64,000 bases of DNA. Source: Mesobacillus jeotgali. GTDB lineage: Bacteria; Bacillota; Bacilli; Bacillales; Cytobacillaceae. Every line of letters begins with the position of its first letter. Position 1 is the first letter of the stretch. Made by a program: the position numbers and the translations under genes. Below are positions 1 to 8,977 of the stretch, piece by piece. The stretch is taken from the NCBI RefSeq assembly GCF_014856545.2, contig NZ_CP109811.1:924001-988000 (forward strand). The letters run 5' to 3'. The notes below the pieces were generated by a model. The model searched no databases and was not told the origin of the DNA. It was given only the letters and a program-made list of their open reading frames with translations.

Positions 1-164
1 GTTTTTGTTTTACTGAGAATAAATCAAGCAAGTTCGTTAGGAAAAGTGAAATATCATCGGGAATTTGGCCATAAATCACTGAGAATAGACTATATAGGAT
101 TAAACCTGCCCCAAATGGTCTAAATAAGTAAGGAAAGAGTTGGTAACTAAGGGGCTGGGAAGTT

Positions 165-1469
165 TTGGTGAAAAAATTCGCTTTACGAATAAGGGAAAGT
201 ATATGGCTGAAGCCGGTTATCTATAGCGTACTGGCATTCCTGCTGGCATTAGCCGTGATTTACATCGATCATAACGAATTGGCACATGGTATAGTCCCTT
301 CGTTTTTGCTGACGAATGTAGAGCTGGCACAGACGATTTTAGGTTCGATTTCTGGTGCTCTGCTGACGATGACGACGATTACTTTTTCAACGATCATGGT
401 CGTACTGACTACATATTCATCTCAATTTTCTCCGAGGACGCTGAGTAACTTTGTCGAGGATCCCGTGACGTTACGAGTGCTCGGAATCTTCATGGGAGGA
501 TTTGTTTACTCGATCTTATCTTTGCTGTTCATGAGTGAAACCTGGTATGAGAGCGAGGTAATCTCGGCAACGGTTGGAGTCTTCATTGCGTTCATCTGTC
601 TTGCATTCTTCGCTTATTTTATCCATAATGTCGCCACTTCCGTCCAGGTCAGCACGCTGATCAGGGAGATCACTGAGGGCGCTTTAAAGGTCATCAGAAG
701 ACAGGAGGATACACTGGAGAGCGAATACACAAATGTGATTGATGACAGGAAAGATGCAGGATTCACTTACGAATTTGTCCGGGATGTAAAATGCAGGGGG
801 TACGGTTATGTTCAGCTTACAGATTATCAGGGACTATTGAAATATGCATCTGAAAACGAACTCGGGATTGAAGCTAACTTCCTGAACGGTGATTTTCTGA
901 CCGAAGACAGCATTGCCTTCAGAGTCCACCATAGTGGTGAAATCAATGAGGATATTGATGCTGTCTTAAATCAATACTTAAGGCTCGGAAAAGAGCGGTC
1001 ATCGATCCAGGATCCTGAATTTGCGCTGCAAAAGATTGTCGAGGTAGCCTTGAGGGCCATCTCACCGGGTATTAATGACCCGAATACCGCTAGAGTCTGT
1101 ATTTCCTATCTAGGTATGGCCCTGTCTCATTTATGCCGAGTCCGTTCAAATGGACGGTATATAGCTTATTATGATGAAGATATGCAGCCAAGAATCATCG
1201 GGAAGCAAAAGCGCACGATGGATATCCTGTATTTATCCTTTTATCAAATTGTCCATTATGGGAGCCAGGACTTTTCCATCCTTACCGCTTTAATAGACGC
1301 TTTTCTGCTGATTGGAAGAACAGCCGACGATTCCTTGAAGAAAAGCATATGGGAGCTGTATATCTACAGCATGGAAAAATTCGATTCGAACGAATTGAAG
1401 GAGCTCGACCAGATCTATTTGAACGAGAAAAAAAGAGAACTATCAACAGTGCTGGGGATCGCTCTTTAA
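165..1469 (+). CDS. DUF2254 family integral membrane protein
   Basis: The protein is about 434 residues, with hydrophobic segments near residues 16-36, 50-80, 100-125 and 135-155 and a soluble C-terminal half. The motif ISPGINDPNTA (about residue 300) and the N-terminal pattern around SSQFSPRTL are typical of the DUF2254 family, which has no established function. The start is either TTG at 165 or GTG at 168; both follow an AAGGGG-like ribosome binding site at 149-154. The first 164 bases of the window hold no gene. It appears to be a single-gene unit. Family assignment is confident; the role is unknown. Confidence 0.85.
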   Translation: MVKKFALRIRESIWLKPVIYSVLAFLLALAVIYIDHNELAHGIVPSFLLTNVELAQTILGSISGALLTMTTITFSTIMVVLTTYSSQFSPRTLSNFVEDPVTLRVLGIFMGGFVYSILSLLFMSETWYESEVISATVGVFIAFICLAFFAYFIHNVATSVQVSTLIREITEGALKVIRRQEDTLESEYTNVIDDRKDAGFTYEFVRDVKCRGYGYVQLTDYQGLLKYASENELGIEANFLNGDFLTEDSIAFRVHHSGEINEDIDAVLNQYLRLGKERSSIQDPEFALQKIVEVALRAISPGINDPNTARVCISYLGMALSHLCRVRSNGRYIAYYDEDMQPRIIGKQKRTMDILYLSFYQIVHYGSQDFSILTALIDAFLLIGRTADDSLKKSIWELYIYSMEKFDSNELKELDQIYLNEKKRELSTVLGIAL

Positions 1470-1647
1470 TGGATCCCCTGCCTTTTCTAGACAAAAAATG
1501 ACAAAATTCATCAATTTTATGGGTCATATGTAATAATTCCGTTGTGCGATACCTGGTTTGTTTGTTATTTTAATAGTGGAACTACTTCAGAATATTTAAA
1601 ATTTACATCAGACATTCATGCAGCTAGGCACAGGAGGATTTATTTTA

Positions 1648-3888
1648 ATGGGCAATGAAGGGAAGATACAACGATACACCGGTTTAACTATAATTATTTT
1701 TCTTCTGTTCGCGGAGCTGATTGATTGGCTGACTTCGTTTTATTTTTCCATAAATGAAGCGGAAGGCTTTTTGATTGATTTGGCTGTGTCCTTTGTTTAC
1801 ATCACATTGGTTTTCCTTGTATTTAGGGGATTAAAAAGTGCAGCAGAGGATCTGGATGGGCACAAAAAAAGACTTAAAAACATATTTGATACCCTGGATG
1901 TAGCGATTTGGTCCCATGATTTAAAATCGGGTACATTGCTGATCACAACTGGTATCGAAAAATTATACGGACATTCATCTGAAGAATTTTATCAAGATAA
2001 CACGCTCTGGAAAAAGGTTATCCACCCTGAGGACCTGCACATTTTAACGGAGAGAGAAGCGGGGTTTTCAAGAGGGGAAGCTGTCACCAGTATATATCGG
2101 ATCATTCGTCCTGATGGTGAGGTGCGCTGGATTCAGGATAGAGGCATTCCTGTCATAGATGATAATGGGAATTTCGTTGATTTTACCAGTGTCCTTTTCG
2201 ACATCACCGACCGTCAGGAAAGTGAAGGACGCTACCGCAGCCTTGTGGAAATGTCGCCTGACTTGATTGCTGTCTACAGCAGAGGGAAGCTGGATTACAT
2301 CAATGAGGCCGGCTGCAGGCTGTTCAAGGCGGAAAGTCCGGCAGAATTAATCGGACAGCCGATCTCCAAATTGATCCCCTCTGAAGTACTGTCCCGGATC
2401 AAAAACCGTGAATTGACAATAGATGAAGATCCTGAGGAAAAACTGTGGTTCAAATTTAAGGCGACACAGACAGACGGGCAAGAGATAGATGTCGAAATGT
2501 CCGCAATGCCGATTTTATATGAGGGAAGAATGGCTGAGCAAATTGTCGGCCGCGATTTGACGCAGCGTAAGAAGGCGGAAAAAACCATTAAATATATGGC
2601 CTATTATGACGTGCTTACCGGGCTGCCGAATCGAAATATGGTAAGAAAGCATCTGAATGCAGCACTATCAACCGGCAGCGAGATGCTCGCAGTACTCTTC
2701 CTTGACCTCGACCGTTTCAAGATTATCAATGATACTAAAGGACATCGTTTTGGCGATCTATTGTTAAAGGTTGTTGCCAGCAGGCTGAAGAATGCGATCA
2801 ACGACCAGGGGCTGGTATCGCGCCAGGGTGGTGATGAGTTCATCATTGTACTCAAAGCTGTCAGCAGGGAACAAGTCATTGAAGTTGCGGACAGGATTTT
2901 GAATGAGTTTAATGAAGGGATCACCATCCAAGGCCAGGAGTTATTTGTGACGCCGAGTATCGGAATCAGCATGGCACCAGAGGATGGCCAGGATGAGGAA
3001 ACGCTGATCAAACATGCGGATACGGCGATGTACCTGGCGAAAGACAGCGGAAAGAACAATTACCAGTTTTACACGACTCAGCTGCACGGACTTTCATCAC
3101 GAAAAATGGAGCTGGAGAATGGTCTTAGAAAAGCATTGGAGCAAAATCAGCTTATGCTTCACTATCAACCGCAGTTTAATATGGAAACAGGGGGAATCAT
3201 CGGAGTAGAGGCACTTGTACGCTGGATGCATCCAGAGAAAGGTCTCATATCACCTGCTGAATTCATTCCCCTGGCCGAGGAAACAGGGTTGATCGTCCCG
3301 CTTGGCAAATGGGTGTTGGAGAAGGCGGCGGCGCAAAACAAAGAGTGGCAGGAGAAAGGCTGCAAACCAATACCGATTTCAGTGAATATTTCTGTGCGGC
3401 AGCTCCAGGAAGAGCGATTCATTGATACGGTAAAACAGGTATTGAACGATACGCAGCTTGCCCCGGATTTTTTGGATTTTGAAATCACAGAAAGCGTCAT
3501 GCAGAACAGTGAGAAGACAGCGAGGATCCTGGACCAGCTGAAGGAGCTTGGCATAACGCTTGCGATTGACGATTTTGGTACCGGCTATTCATCGTTAAGC
3601 TTACTGAAGCATTTTCCGATTGATAAAATCAAAATCGATAAATCATTCGTTGATGATATCATCCATCATTCCAATCAAGGGGCGATGGTCAAAACAATCA
3701 TTGATATGGGACATAATCTGCAATTCGATGTTATTGCTGAAGGTGTCGAGGAACAGGAGCAGGTTGCATTTTTGCTCAAAAATGGCTGCGTGATTGGACA
3801 AGGCTATCATTTCAGCAGACCTTTGCCAGTAGAAGAAATGGAAGAATTGCTATTTAAAAATACGAAGCATGAAGGCATTCTGCAGTAG
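1648..3888 (+). CDS. membrane PAS-GGDEF-EAL cyclic-di-GMP enzyme
   Basis: Probable bifunctional c-di-GMP turnover protein of about 746 residues. Order of parts: two N-terminal membrane segments (about residues 8-60), two PAS domains (about 75-195 and 200-310), a GGDEF domain with an intact GGDEF motif, and a C-terminal EAL domain with EALVRW, the DDFGTG loop and a late GQGYHFSRPLP motif. Both catalytic signatures look intact. The RxxD inhibitory site usually found shortly before GGDEF is not visible. ATG 1648 is chosen over ATG 1618 because AGGAGG at 1632-1637 lies 10 nt ahead of it. It stands alone; which activity dominates cannot be told from sequence. Confidence 0.9.
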   Translation: MGNEGKIQRYTGLTIIIFLLFAELIDWLTSFYFSINEAEGFLIDLAVSFVYITLVFLVFRGLKSAAEDLDGHKKRLKNIFDTLDVAIWSHDLKSGTLLITTGIEKLYGHSSEEFYQDNTLWKKVIHPEDLHILTEREAGFSRGEAVTSIYRIIRPDGEVRWIQDRGIPVIDDNGNFVDFTSVLFDITDRQESEGRYRSLVEMSPDLIAVYSRGKLDYINEAGCRLFKAESPAELIGQPISKLIPSEVLSRIKNRELTIDEDPEEKLWFKFKATQTDGQEIDVEMSAMPILYEGRMAEQIVGRDLTQRKKAEKTIKYMAYYDVLTGLPNRNMVRKHLNAALSTGSEMLAVLFLDLDRFKIINDTKGHRFGDLLLKVVASRLKNAINDQGLVSRQGGDEFIIVLKAVSREQVIEVADRILNEFNEGITIQGQELFVTPSIGISMAPEDGQDEETLIKHADTAMYLAKDSGKNNYQFYTTQLHGLSSRKMELENGLRKALEQNQLMLHYQPQFNMETGGIIGVEALVRWMHPEKGLISPAEFIPLAEETGLIVPLGKWVLEKAAAQNKEWQEKGCKPIPISVNISVRQLQEERFIDTVKQVLNDTQLAPDFLDFEITESVMQNSEKTARILDQLKELGITLAIDDFGTGYSSLSLLKHFPIDKIKIDKSFVDDIIHHSNQGAMVKTIIDMGHNLQFDVIAEGVEEQEQVAFLLKNGCVIGQGYHFSRPLPVEEMEELLFKNTKHEGILQ

Positions 3889-4025
3889 CGGAGTGTCTTT
3901 ATTTTGCAAACTGCAAAGGATGACGGAACAGCAGGTAAAAACAATTATGGCAGCGATTGATATGAGAAGTAAATAAGATAAGAAGGTTTAATTGTGAGGA
4001 TACAAGGAAACGTACACAGCAGCAA

Positions 4026-4056
4026 AACAGCGGAATTAAATTTCGCTGTTTTTTTT
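4026..4056 (+). terminator. rho-independent terminator
   Basis: AACAGCG pairs with CGCTGTT around an AT-rich loop and is followed by eight T residues. It ends transcription before the flavin oxidoreductase gene. The 137 bases between the preceding stop codon and this hairpin hold nothing I recognise. Confidence 0.7.
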
Positions 4057-4145
4057 CGAGTAGAATACAAATAATAATCAGGATGTTTAACAGGAGACTG
4101 TTTGGGCTATTACACTTTCGTATACAAAGGAGGAGGAACATAGTA

Positions 4146-5270
4146 ATGAATGAAAAATATAAACCATTATTTGATACTTTTACGTTCGGGAATGGCATTA
4201 AACTGAAAAATAGACTTGTCATGGCGCCGATGACCAATTTTTCGTCGAATGAGGATGGAACTGTAACTGACGCAGAGGTAGCGTATTATGCCCGCCGTTC
4301 GCAAGGCGTCAGCATGGTGGTAACTGCGTGTACATATGTAACCCGGAACGGGAAAGGATTTCATGGAGAATTCGGTGCCGATACCGATGAAATGATCCCA
4401 AGCCTTAAGAAGCTGGCAGCTGCGATCAAAGCTGAAGGAGCAAAAGCGATGCTGCAAATTTTCCATGGCGGCCGCGAATGTCCTCCCGAGCTTGTGCCAA
4501 ACGGTGATATCGTCAGTGCGAGCGATGTTCAATCAGAGCGCAATAGCGCAAAAGCACCACGAGCATTGTCTGGAGAAGAAGTGGAACAGATCATTGCGGC
4601 GTTTGGCGAGACAACTCGCCGAGCGATTGAAGCAGGCTTTGATGGCGTCGAGATCCACGGAGCCAACGGCTATTTGATTCAGCAATTCTTTTCGCCTCAT
4701 TCTAACAGACGTGATGATCAGTGGGGAGGCTCCCTGGAAAAAAGGATGGCATTTCCATTGGCTGTTGTTGATGAGGTGAAAAAAGTGACCGCAAAGCATG
4801 CAAAGGAACCGTTTATTGTCGGATACAGATTTTCGCCGGAAGAACCTGAGGAGCCGGGAATCACAATGGCAGATACTTTGGAGTTGATAGATGTCCTGGC
4901 AGATAAGGAGCTCGACTACTTGCATGTTTCGTTGAACGATTTCTGGTCGAAGCCAAGAAGGGGTGTCAATGATGACCGATCCAGAATGGAAATCATCCAC
5001 GAGCGGGTCGGCAGCAAAGTTCCTGTCATCGGTGTCGGTTCGCTTTATAGCGCGGATGATGTAATCAAAGCGTTTGGAACTGGAGTACCACTGCTGGCTT
5101 TAGGCCGCGAACTAATCATTGACCCGGATTGGGTCGAAAAAGTTGCATCTGGCCGTGAAAATGAAATTGAAACAAAGATCGATACAGGTGCGCAGGCTAG
5201 ACTCGTCGTACCGGATCCATTATGGCAGGCAATCGTCAATACACCAGGCTGGTTTCCAGGCATTCAATAA
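4146..5270 (+). CDS. Old Yellow Enzyme family NADH:flavin oxidoreductase
   Basis: Predicted FMN-dependent ene-reductase type enzyme of 374 residues, the usual length for the family. Family signatures visible are VEIHGANGYLIQQF and SPHSNRRDDQWGGS (about residues 165-200) and the C-terminal phosphate-binding stretch VIGVGSLYSADD / LALGRELI. It resembles YqiG of Bacillus subtilis more than the shorter NamA type, but the physiological substrate is unknown. ATG 4146 is chosen because AAAGGAGGAGG lies just upstream; earlier in-frame codons lack a site. It is flanked by terminators on both sides, so it is monocistronic. Confidence 0.88.
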   Translation: MNEKYKPLFDTFTFGNGIKLKNRLVMAPMTNFSSNEDGTVTDAEVAYYARRSQGVSMVVTACTYVTRNGKGFHGEFGADTDEMIPSLKKLAAAIKAEGAKAMLQIFHGGRECPPELVPNGDIVSASDVQSERNSAKAPRALSGEEVEQIIAAFGETTRRAIEAGFDGVEIHGANGYLIQQFFSPHSNRRDDQWGGSLEKRMAFPLAVVDEVKKVTAKHAKEPFIVGYRFSPEEPEEPGITMADTLELIDVLADKELDYLHVSLNDFWSKPRRGVNDDRSRMEIIHERVGSKVPVIGVGSLYSADDVIKAFGTGVPLLALGRELIIDPDWVEKVASGRENEIETKIDTGAQARLVVPDPLWQAIVNTPGWFPGIQ

Positions 5271-5283
5271 AAAAGTTGCATTT

Positions 5284-5318
5284 AAAAGAACCAAAGCTGC
5301 TGTTTTGGTTCTTTTTTT
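5284..5318 (+). terminator. rho-independent terminator after the OYE gene
   Basis: AAGAACCAAA pairs with TTTGGTTCTT, followed by a run of T residues. It lies directly after the OYE stop codon and just before a short repeat array. Confidence 0.8.
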
Positions 5319-5352
5319 CGGTCATTTTAAGCGGATTTGCATTAGCTGAGAG

Positions 5353-5415
5353 TTTTATTGGCGAAAATAAAATTTTATTGGCGAACTGGAAATTATCCTC
5401 GTTTTTTTCCAGTTC
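5353..5415 (+). repeat. intergenic array A: two TTTTATTGGCGAA units plus shared hairpin
   Basis: Two copies of a TTTTATTGGCGAA unit are spaced 20 bp apart (GGCG at 5360 and 5380). The second runs straight into GAACTGGAAATT, a short variable stretch and TTTTTTCCAGTTC, so that GAACTGGAAA (5383-5392) can pair with TTTCCAGTTC (5406-5415). Four other arrays in the window end with the same hairpin. Here it lies between the OYE terminator and the bcd promoter. Confidence 0.85.
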
Positions 5416-5466
5416 ATTTGCCATAAAAGTGTAAGATATATCACCGTAAGCAGCAGATGAAGTCTT

Positions 5467-5494
5467 TATAATGAAAATATGTAAGGGTTTACAT
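5467..5494 (+). promoter_or_regulatory. candidate bcd promoter -10 and CcpA cre site
   Basis: TATAAT at 5467-5472 can serve as a -10 box, although no good -35 is seen. Seven bases downstream, ATGTAAGGGTTTACAT (5479-5494) matches the catabolite-responsive element consensus WTGNAARCGNWWWCAW at all but one position (G for the central C). A cre overlapping the start of transcription would predict CcpA repression of the bcd-ptb-buk operon. Sequence match only. Confidence 0.5.
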
Positions 5495-5562
5495 TTGAAC
5501 GAGACCTGAATCTACCTAGACTGACGCAGCTTTGCTAGGACCGATTACGGGAGGGGATGTTT

Positions 5563-6663
5563 GTGTTGCTGACGGAAGAACAGAAAATGGTGCTGGATAT
5601 TTTTGAGGAAATGAAAAACCATGGGCATGAACAGGTGATTTTCAATTATGACAAGGCAACGGGATTGAAGTCGATCGTTGCGATCCACGATACGACGCTC
5701 GGCCCTGCGCTTGGTGGATGCCGGATGTGGGATTATGAATGTACTGAAGATGCGCTGCGGGATGTTCTGCGCCTTTCGAAAGGAATGACCTATAAATGCG
5801 GCGTTTCGGGGGTGACGTATGGAGGCGGGAAAGCGGTCATCATCGGTGATCCCAAGTCGGAAAAATCGGATGAGCTTTTCCAGGCTTTCGGCTCATTCAT
5901 TGAAACATTAAAGGGACGATTTTACACAGGAACGGATGTCGGCACGGTTGGCATGGATTTCGTATCCGCATCAAAGCAAACATCGTATCTGGTTGGTCTG
6001 CCGGAAGAATATGGCGGCAGCGGGAACTCTGCTGTTATTACGGCCTTCGGTGTGTGGAAGGCAATCAAGGCAACTGCAAAAGAGATTTTCGGCACAGATT
6101 CACTTCTCGATCGGAAAATTGCTGTCCAGGGACTTGGCAAGGTCGGCCGATTTCTCGTTGGCCACCTTCATAAAGAGGGCGCGAAGCTGATTGTCACCGA
6201 TATTTTTGAAGAGAATGTAAAAGAAGTCCGGGAGCAATATCCCGATATCGAAACAGTCGATCCTCTTGATATATACAGCGTAGGGTGCGACATATTCTCC
6301 CCCAATGCATTGGGGGCCGTCATCAATGACATCACAATTCCAAAACTTAAGTGTCTGGCAATTGCCGGAGCAGCGAATAATGTGCTTGCAGAAGAACGTC
6401 ACGGCGACATGCTGCATCAGAAAGGGATCCTCTATGCTCCGGACTACGTGGCAAATGCAGGCGGTTTAATTCAGGTTGCGGATGAACTTCACGAGTACAG
6501 CAAGGACCGGGCTTTCAGGAATGCAAGCATGATTTACGACATTCTGGAAAAAATCTACAAAATCTCCAAAACTCACGATATACCAACGTATAAAGCTGCA
6601 AATATATTAGTAGAAGAGAAGATTGAAAAGATCAGCATGATTCAAAGCAAGTATACAGGCTGA
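5563..6663 (+). CDS. bcd: leucine/branched-chain amino acid dehydrogenase
   Basis: Predicted NAD-dependent oxidative deaminase of Glu/Leu/Phe/Val dehydrogenase type, producing branched-chain 2-oxo acids from leucine, valine and isoleucine. Visible are the substrate-domain motif TLGPALGGCRMW, the catalytic lysine in GGGKAVIIGDP, the dinucleotide-binding motif GLGKVG and the IAGAANN and APDYVANAGG stretches. Length about 366 residues is normal. GTG 5563 is preferred because GGGAGGGG (5549-5556) directly abuts ATG 5557, leaving no spacing; TTG 5566 is also possible. It is followed after 20 nt by ptb, then buk. It differs from the B. subtilis Bcd sequence at several conserved blocks, so substrate preference could differ. 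Confidence 0.88.
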   Translation: MLLTEEQKMVLDIFEEMKNHGHEQVIFNYDKATGLKSIVAIHDTTLGPALGGCRMWDYECTEDALRDVLRLSKGMTYKCGVSGVTYGGGKAVIIGDPKSEKSDELFQAFGSFIETLKGRFYTGTDVGTVGMDFVSASKQTSYLVGLPEEYGGSGNSAVITAFGVWKAIKATAKEIFGTDSLLDRKIAVQGLGKVGRFLVGHLHKEGAKLIVTDIFEENVKEVREQYPDIETVDPLDIYSVGCDIFSPNALGAVINDITIPKLKCLAIAGAANNVLAEERHGDMLHQKGILYAPDYVANAGGLIQVADELHEYSKDRAFRNASMIYDILEKIYKISKTHDIPTYKAANILVEEKIEKISMIQSKYTG

Positions 6664-6683
6664 AAAACTGGAGGTGGTACAGC

Positions 6684-7604
6684 ATGCGCTATAGAAGCTT
6701 TGCAGAAGTCATTGAGGCTGCACAGACGAGGCCGCCTGTAAAAATGAGCGTCGCCGCCGCACACGACCGGGATGTGCTCGAGGCTGTCAAAGTGGCTGTG
6801 GAACTGGGAATCATAGAACCTTATTTGGTCGGTGACCCGCAGATAATTTTTGAGTTGGCTAAGGAAATCGCCTTTTCTGTAGACGAGTATCCAGTTTATC
6901 CTGCCTATACTGAAAAAGAGAATGCTTTTATTGCCGCTAAACTGGCAAGCGAGGGACATGTGCAGATTATCATGAAAGGGTTCGTGAATAGCACGCCATT
7001 TTTAAAAGGGGTCCTTCATAAGGAGCTTAATTTAAAAACTGGCTCCATCATCAGCCATATCTCCGTTTTTGATATCCCGGGGGCACAACGGCTGATCAGT
7101 ATGAGTGATGGCGGCATCAATATAGCGCCGGATTTTCAGCAGAAGAAGCAAATCATCCTGAATGGTGCAGAGTTTCTTGTCAGAATTGGAGTCGACCGGC
7201 CGCGGGTAGCGATTTTGGCAGCCAACGAACGAGTCAGCGAGAAGATGCCTGTGACCGTCGAAGCCGACCATCTGGCCATGCTGATAAGAAATGAATCAAG
7301 TCTCAACCTACTGATAGAAGGACCGCTTCCGCTCGACCTCGCCATCAGCCGGGAGTCGCTCCTCCATAAAGGGCTGGACAGCGAGCTTGAAGGCGAAGCG
7401 GATCTGCTCATTGTTCCAACGATTGAGGCTGGAAACTTCCTTGGCAAGGCGATTACCTATTTTGCTCAGGGAAAAATGGCGGGAATAGTATTGGGTGCGA
7501 AAGTGCCACTCGTATTGAACTCCCGGTCAGATACAGCGGAGGCTAAATTGGCCTCGATTGCACTGGCCGTCGTTGCGGCATCCAATAAAACGGTCAGCGT
7601 CTAG
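6684..7604 (+). CDS. ptb: phosphate butyryltransferase
   Basis: Predicted phosphotransacylase that converts branched-chain or butyryl-CoA plus phosphate to the acyl phosphate. The 306-residue length and motifs MKGFVNSTPFLKGVL, SDGGINIAPD and the C-terminal GIVLGAKVPLVLNSRSD fit the phosphate acetyl/butaryl transferase family. Its place between bcd and buk points to the butyryl/branched-chain type rather than Pta. An SD-like GGAGG precedes ATG 6684. Together with buk it allows ATP formation from acyl-CoA made in branched-chain amino acid breakdown. Confidence 0.88.
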   Translation: MRYRSFAEVIEAAQTRPPVKMSVAAAHDRDVLEAVKVAVELGIIEPYLVGDPQIIFELAKEIAFSVDEYPVYPAYTEKENAFIAAKLASEGHVQIIMKGFVNSTPFLKGVLHKELNLKTGSIISHISVFDIPGAQRLISMSDGGINIAPDFQQKKQIILNGAEFLVRIGVDRPRVAILAANERVSEKMPVTVEADHLAMLIRNESSLNLLIEGPLPLDLAISRESLLHKGLDSELEGEADLLIVPTIEAGNFLGKAITYFAQGKMAGIVLGAKVPLVLNSRSDTAEAKLASIALAVVAASNKTVSV

Positions 7605-7618
7605 ATAGGAGAGGTATT

Positions 7619-8677
7619 ATGAAAATCCTAGCGATAAATCCAGGGTCCACTTCTACAAAGCTTGCAGTTTATGAAAATGAGGTTTTACTTTTAGAACAGA
7701 TTATCCGCCATCCTGATGCTGAAATCATGATGCTTCCGGAATTAGAAGACCAGCTGCCGTACAGGCTTGAGTCCATCGTCGAAACTTTACGGCAGCAGGA
7801 TTTCAATCCTTCAGAGCTGGACGCAGTCGTTGGCCGGGGTGGAATGCTCAAGCCAATGGACAGTGGGACATACATCGTTGATGAGAATTTGCTGAATGAC
7901 GCACGTTCAGGGAAATATGGAAATCATGCTTCGAACCTGGGGTCGATGCTTGCAGCAGAAATTGCTGACGCTCACCACATACCGGCATTTATTGTTGACC
8001 CAGTATGCGTGGACGAACTGATTCCGGAGGCAAGAGTTTCCGGCCTGGCTGATATTGAAAGAAAGAGCCATGTTCATGCACTCAATATCAAGGCCGTTTC
8101 CCGAGAAGCTGCAGCTGGGCTTGGGAAAGGCCTAGAAGATTCAAGTGTCGTTGTTGCCCATCTTGGTGGCGGTATTTCGATAGCTGCGGTGCAGAATGGA
8201 CGGATCATAGACGTCAATAATGCTGAAAATGAAGGACCATTTTCACCTGAAAGAGCGGGCGGGCTCCCGGCAAAACAACTTGTCCAGCTTTGTTTTTCAG
8301 GGAGATATACCGAAAAAGAATTGCTTCAGCGGCTGATAAAGCAGGGTGGTGTGTATTCCTATCTGGGCACTAAGAATCTCATAGAAGTTGAGGAATGGGC
8401 CGCTGAGGGTGACATGGAGGCTGACCTTATTTTAAAAGCGATGGTACATCAGATTGGAAAAGAGATTGGGGCAATGGCAACCGTCCTGGAAGGGAAGCTA
8501 GACGGAATCATCCTTACCGGGGGAATCGCCCATTCAGATATGATTATAGAATTGATTAAGAAGAAAATCAGTTTTATGGGAAAAGTTTTCGTCCTGCCAG
8601 GTGAAGCGGAAATGGAAGCATTGGCTGCCGGGGCTTTAAGAGTGATGAAAGGGCAGGAAGAAGCGAAAATTTATTGA
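7619..8677 (+). CDS. buk: butyrate kinase
   Basis: Predicted acetokinase-superfamily enzyme that makes ATP from butyryl or branched-chain acyl phosphate. The N-terminal INPGSTSTKLAVYENE, the HLGGGISIAAV block near residue 182 and ILTGGIAHSD near residue 300 are typical. At 352 residues it has the length of Buk, shorter than acetate kinase. It starts 12 nt after the ptb stop codon with an AGGAG site. A strong terminator follows, and no lpdV, bkdAA, bkdAB or bkdB genes come after it, unlike in B. subtilis. Confidence 0.9.
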   Translation: MKILAINPGSTSTKLAVYENEVLLLEQIIRHPDAEIMMLPELEDQLPYRLESIVETLRQQDFNPSELDAVVGRGGMLKPMDSGTYIVDENLLNDARSGKYGNHASNLGSMLAAEIADAHHIPAFIVDPVCVDELIPEARVSGLADIERKSHVHALNIKAVSREAAAGLGKGLEDSSVVVAHLGGGISIAAVQNGRIIDVNNAENEGPFSPERAGGLPAKQLVQLCFSGRYTEKELLQRLIKQGGVYSYLGTKNLIEVEEWAAEGDMEADLILKAMVHQIGKEIGAMATVLEGKLDGIILTGGIAHSDMIIELIKKKISFMGKVFVLPGEAEMEALAAGALRVMKGQEEAKIY

Positions 8678-8682
8678 AAAAG

Positions 8683-8736
8683 GCCTGAGCATATGTGTTT
8701 TGCGAAGACACATAAAGGCTCAGGCACTTTTTTTTG
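8683..8736 (+). terminator. rho-independent terminator of the bcd-ptb-buk operon
   Basis: GCCTGAGC (8683-8690) pairs with GCTCAGGC (8718-8725), with further pairing of ATGTGT and ACACAT inside, followed by about eight T residues. Confidence 0.85.
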
Positions 8737-8773
8737 ACAAAAATAAAGGATATATATAGCAAGTTGATAAGAA

Positions 8774-8977
8774 TTTATTAGCAGAAAAGTAAACTTGTTT
8801 GCAAAAATGAAAGTATTTCTGGCAACAAACTAGATTTATTAGGAAAACAATAAAATTTATTCGCAAAAAAAAGGATTTGTTCGCAGAAATACAGGTTTTA
8901 TTCGCAAAAATAACATTTTATTCGCAAAAAAACAGGATTTATTCGCAAACTGGAAATTATCGCGGATTTTTTCCAGT
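8774..8977 (+). repeat. intergenic array B: nine units of TTTATTCGCAAAA type plus shared hairpin
   Basis: Nine copies of a T-rich unit ending in GCA or TCGCAAAA are present; the left four are degenerate and the right five nearly uniform. Core positions are 8781, 8801, 8822, 8842, 8863, 8883, 8904, 8924 and 8945, a strict 20/21 alternation. The last copy fuses to the hairpin ACTGGAAA (8949-8956) / TTTCCAGT (8970-8977). The array fills the gap between convergent buk and the ketopantoate reductase gene, and the hairpin supplies the last codons and stop of the latter. Confidence 0.9.

Noticed and set aside
1..164. Functional element at the window start
   Set aside because: ACTGAGAATA occurs twice (about 12 and 77), but nothing else supports a site; too little context.
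5353..5415. Ordinary rho-independent terminators at the array ends
   Set aside because: The T run lies inside the 3' arm of the stem rather than after it, and proper terminators are already present next to arrays A and B.
8774..8977. CRISPR-like or iteron plasmid origin
   Set aside because: Units of 20/21 bp have only short variable filler, no initiator gene is near, and the same element recurs at five chromosomal sites.
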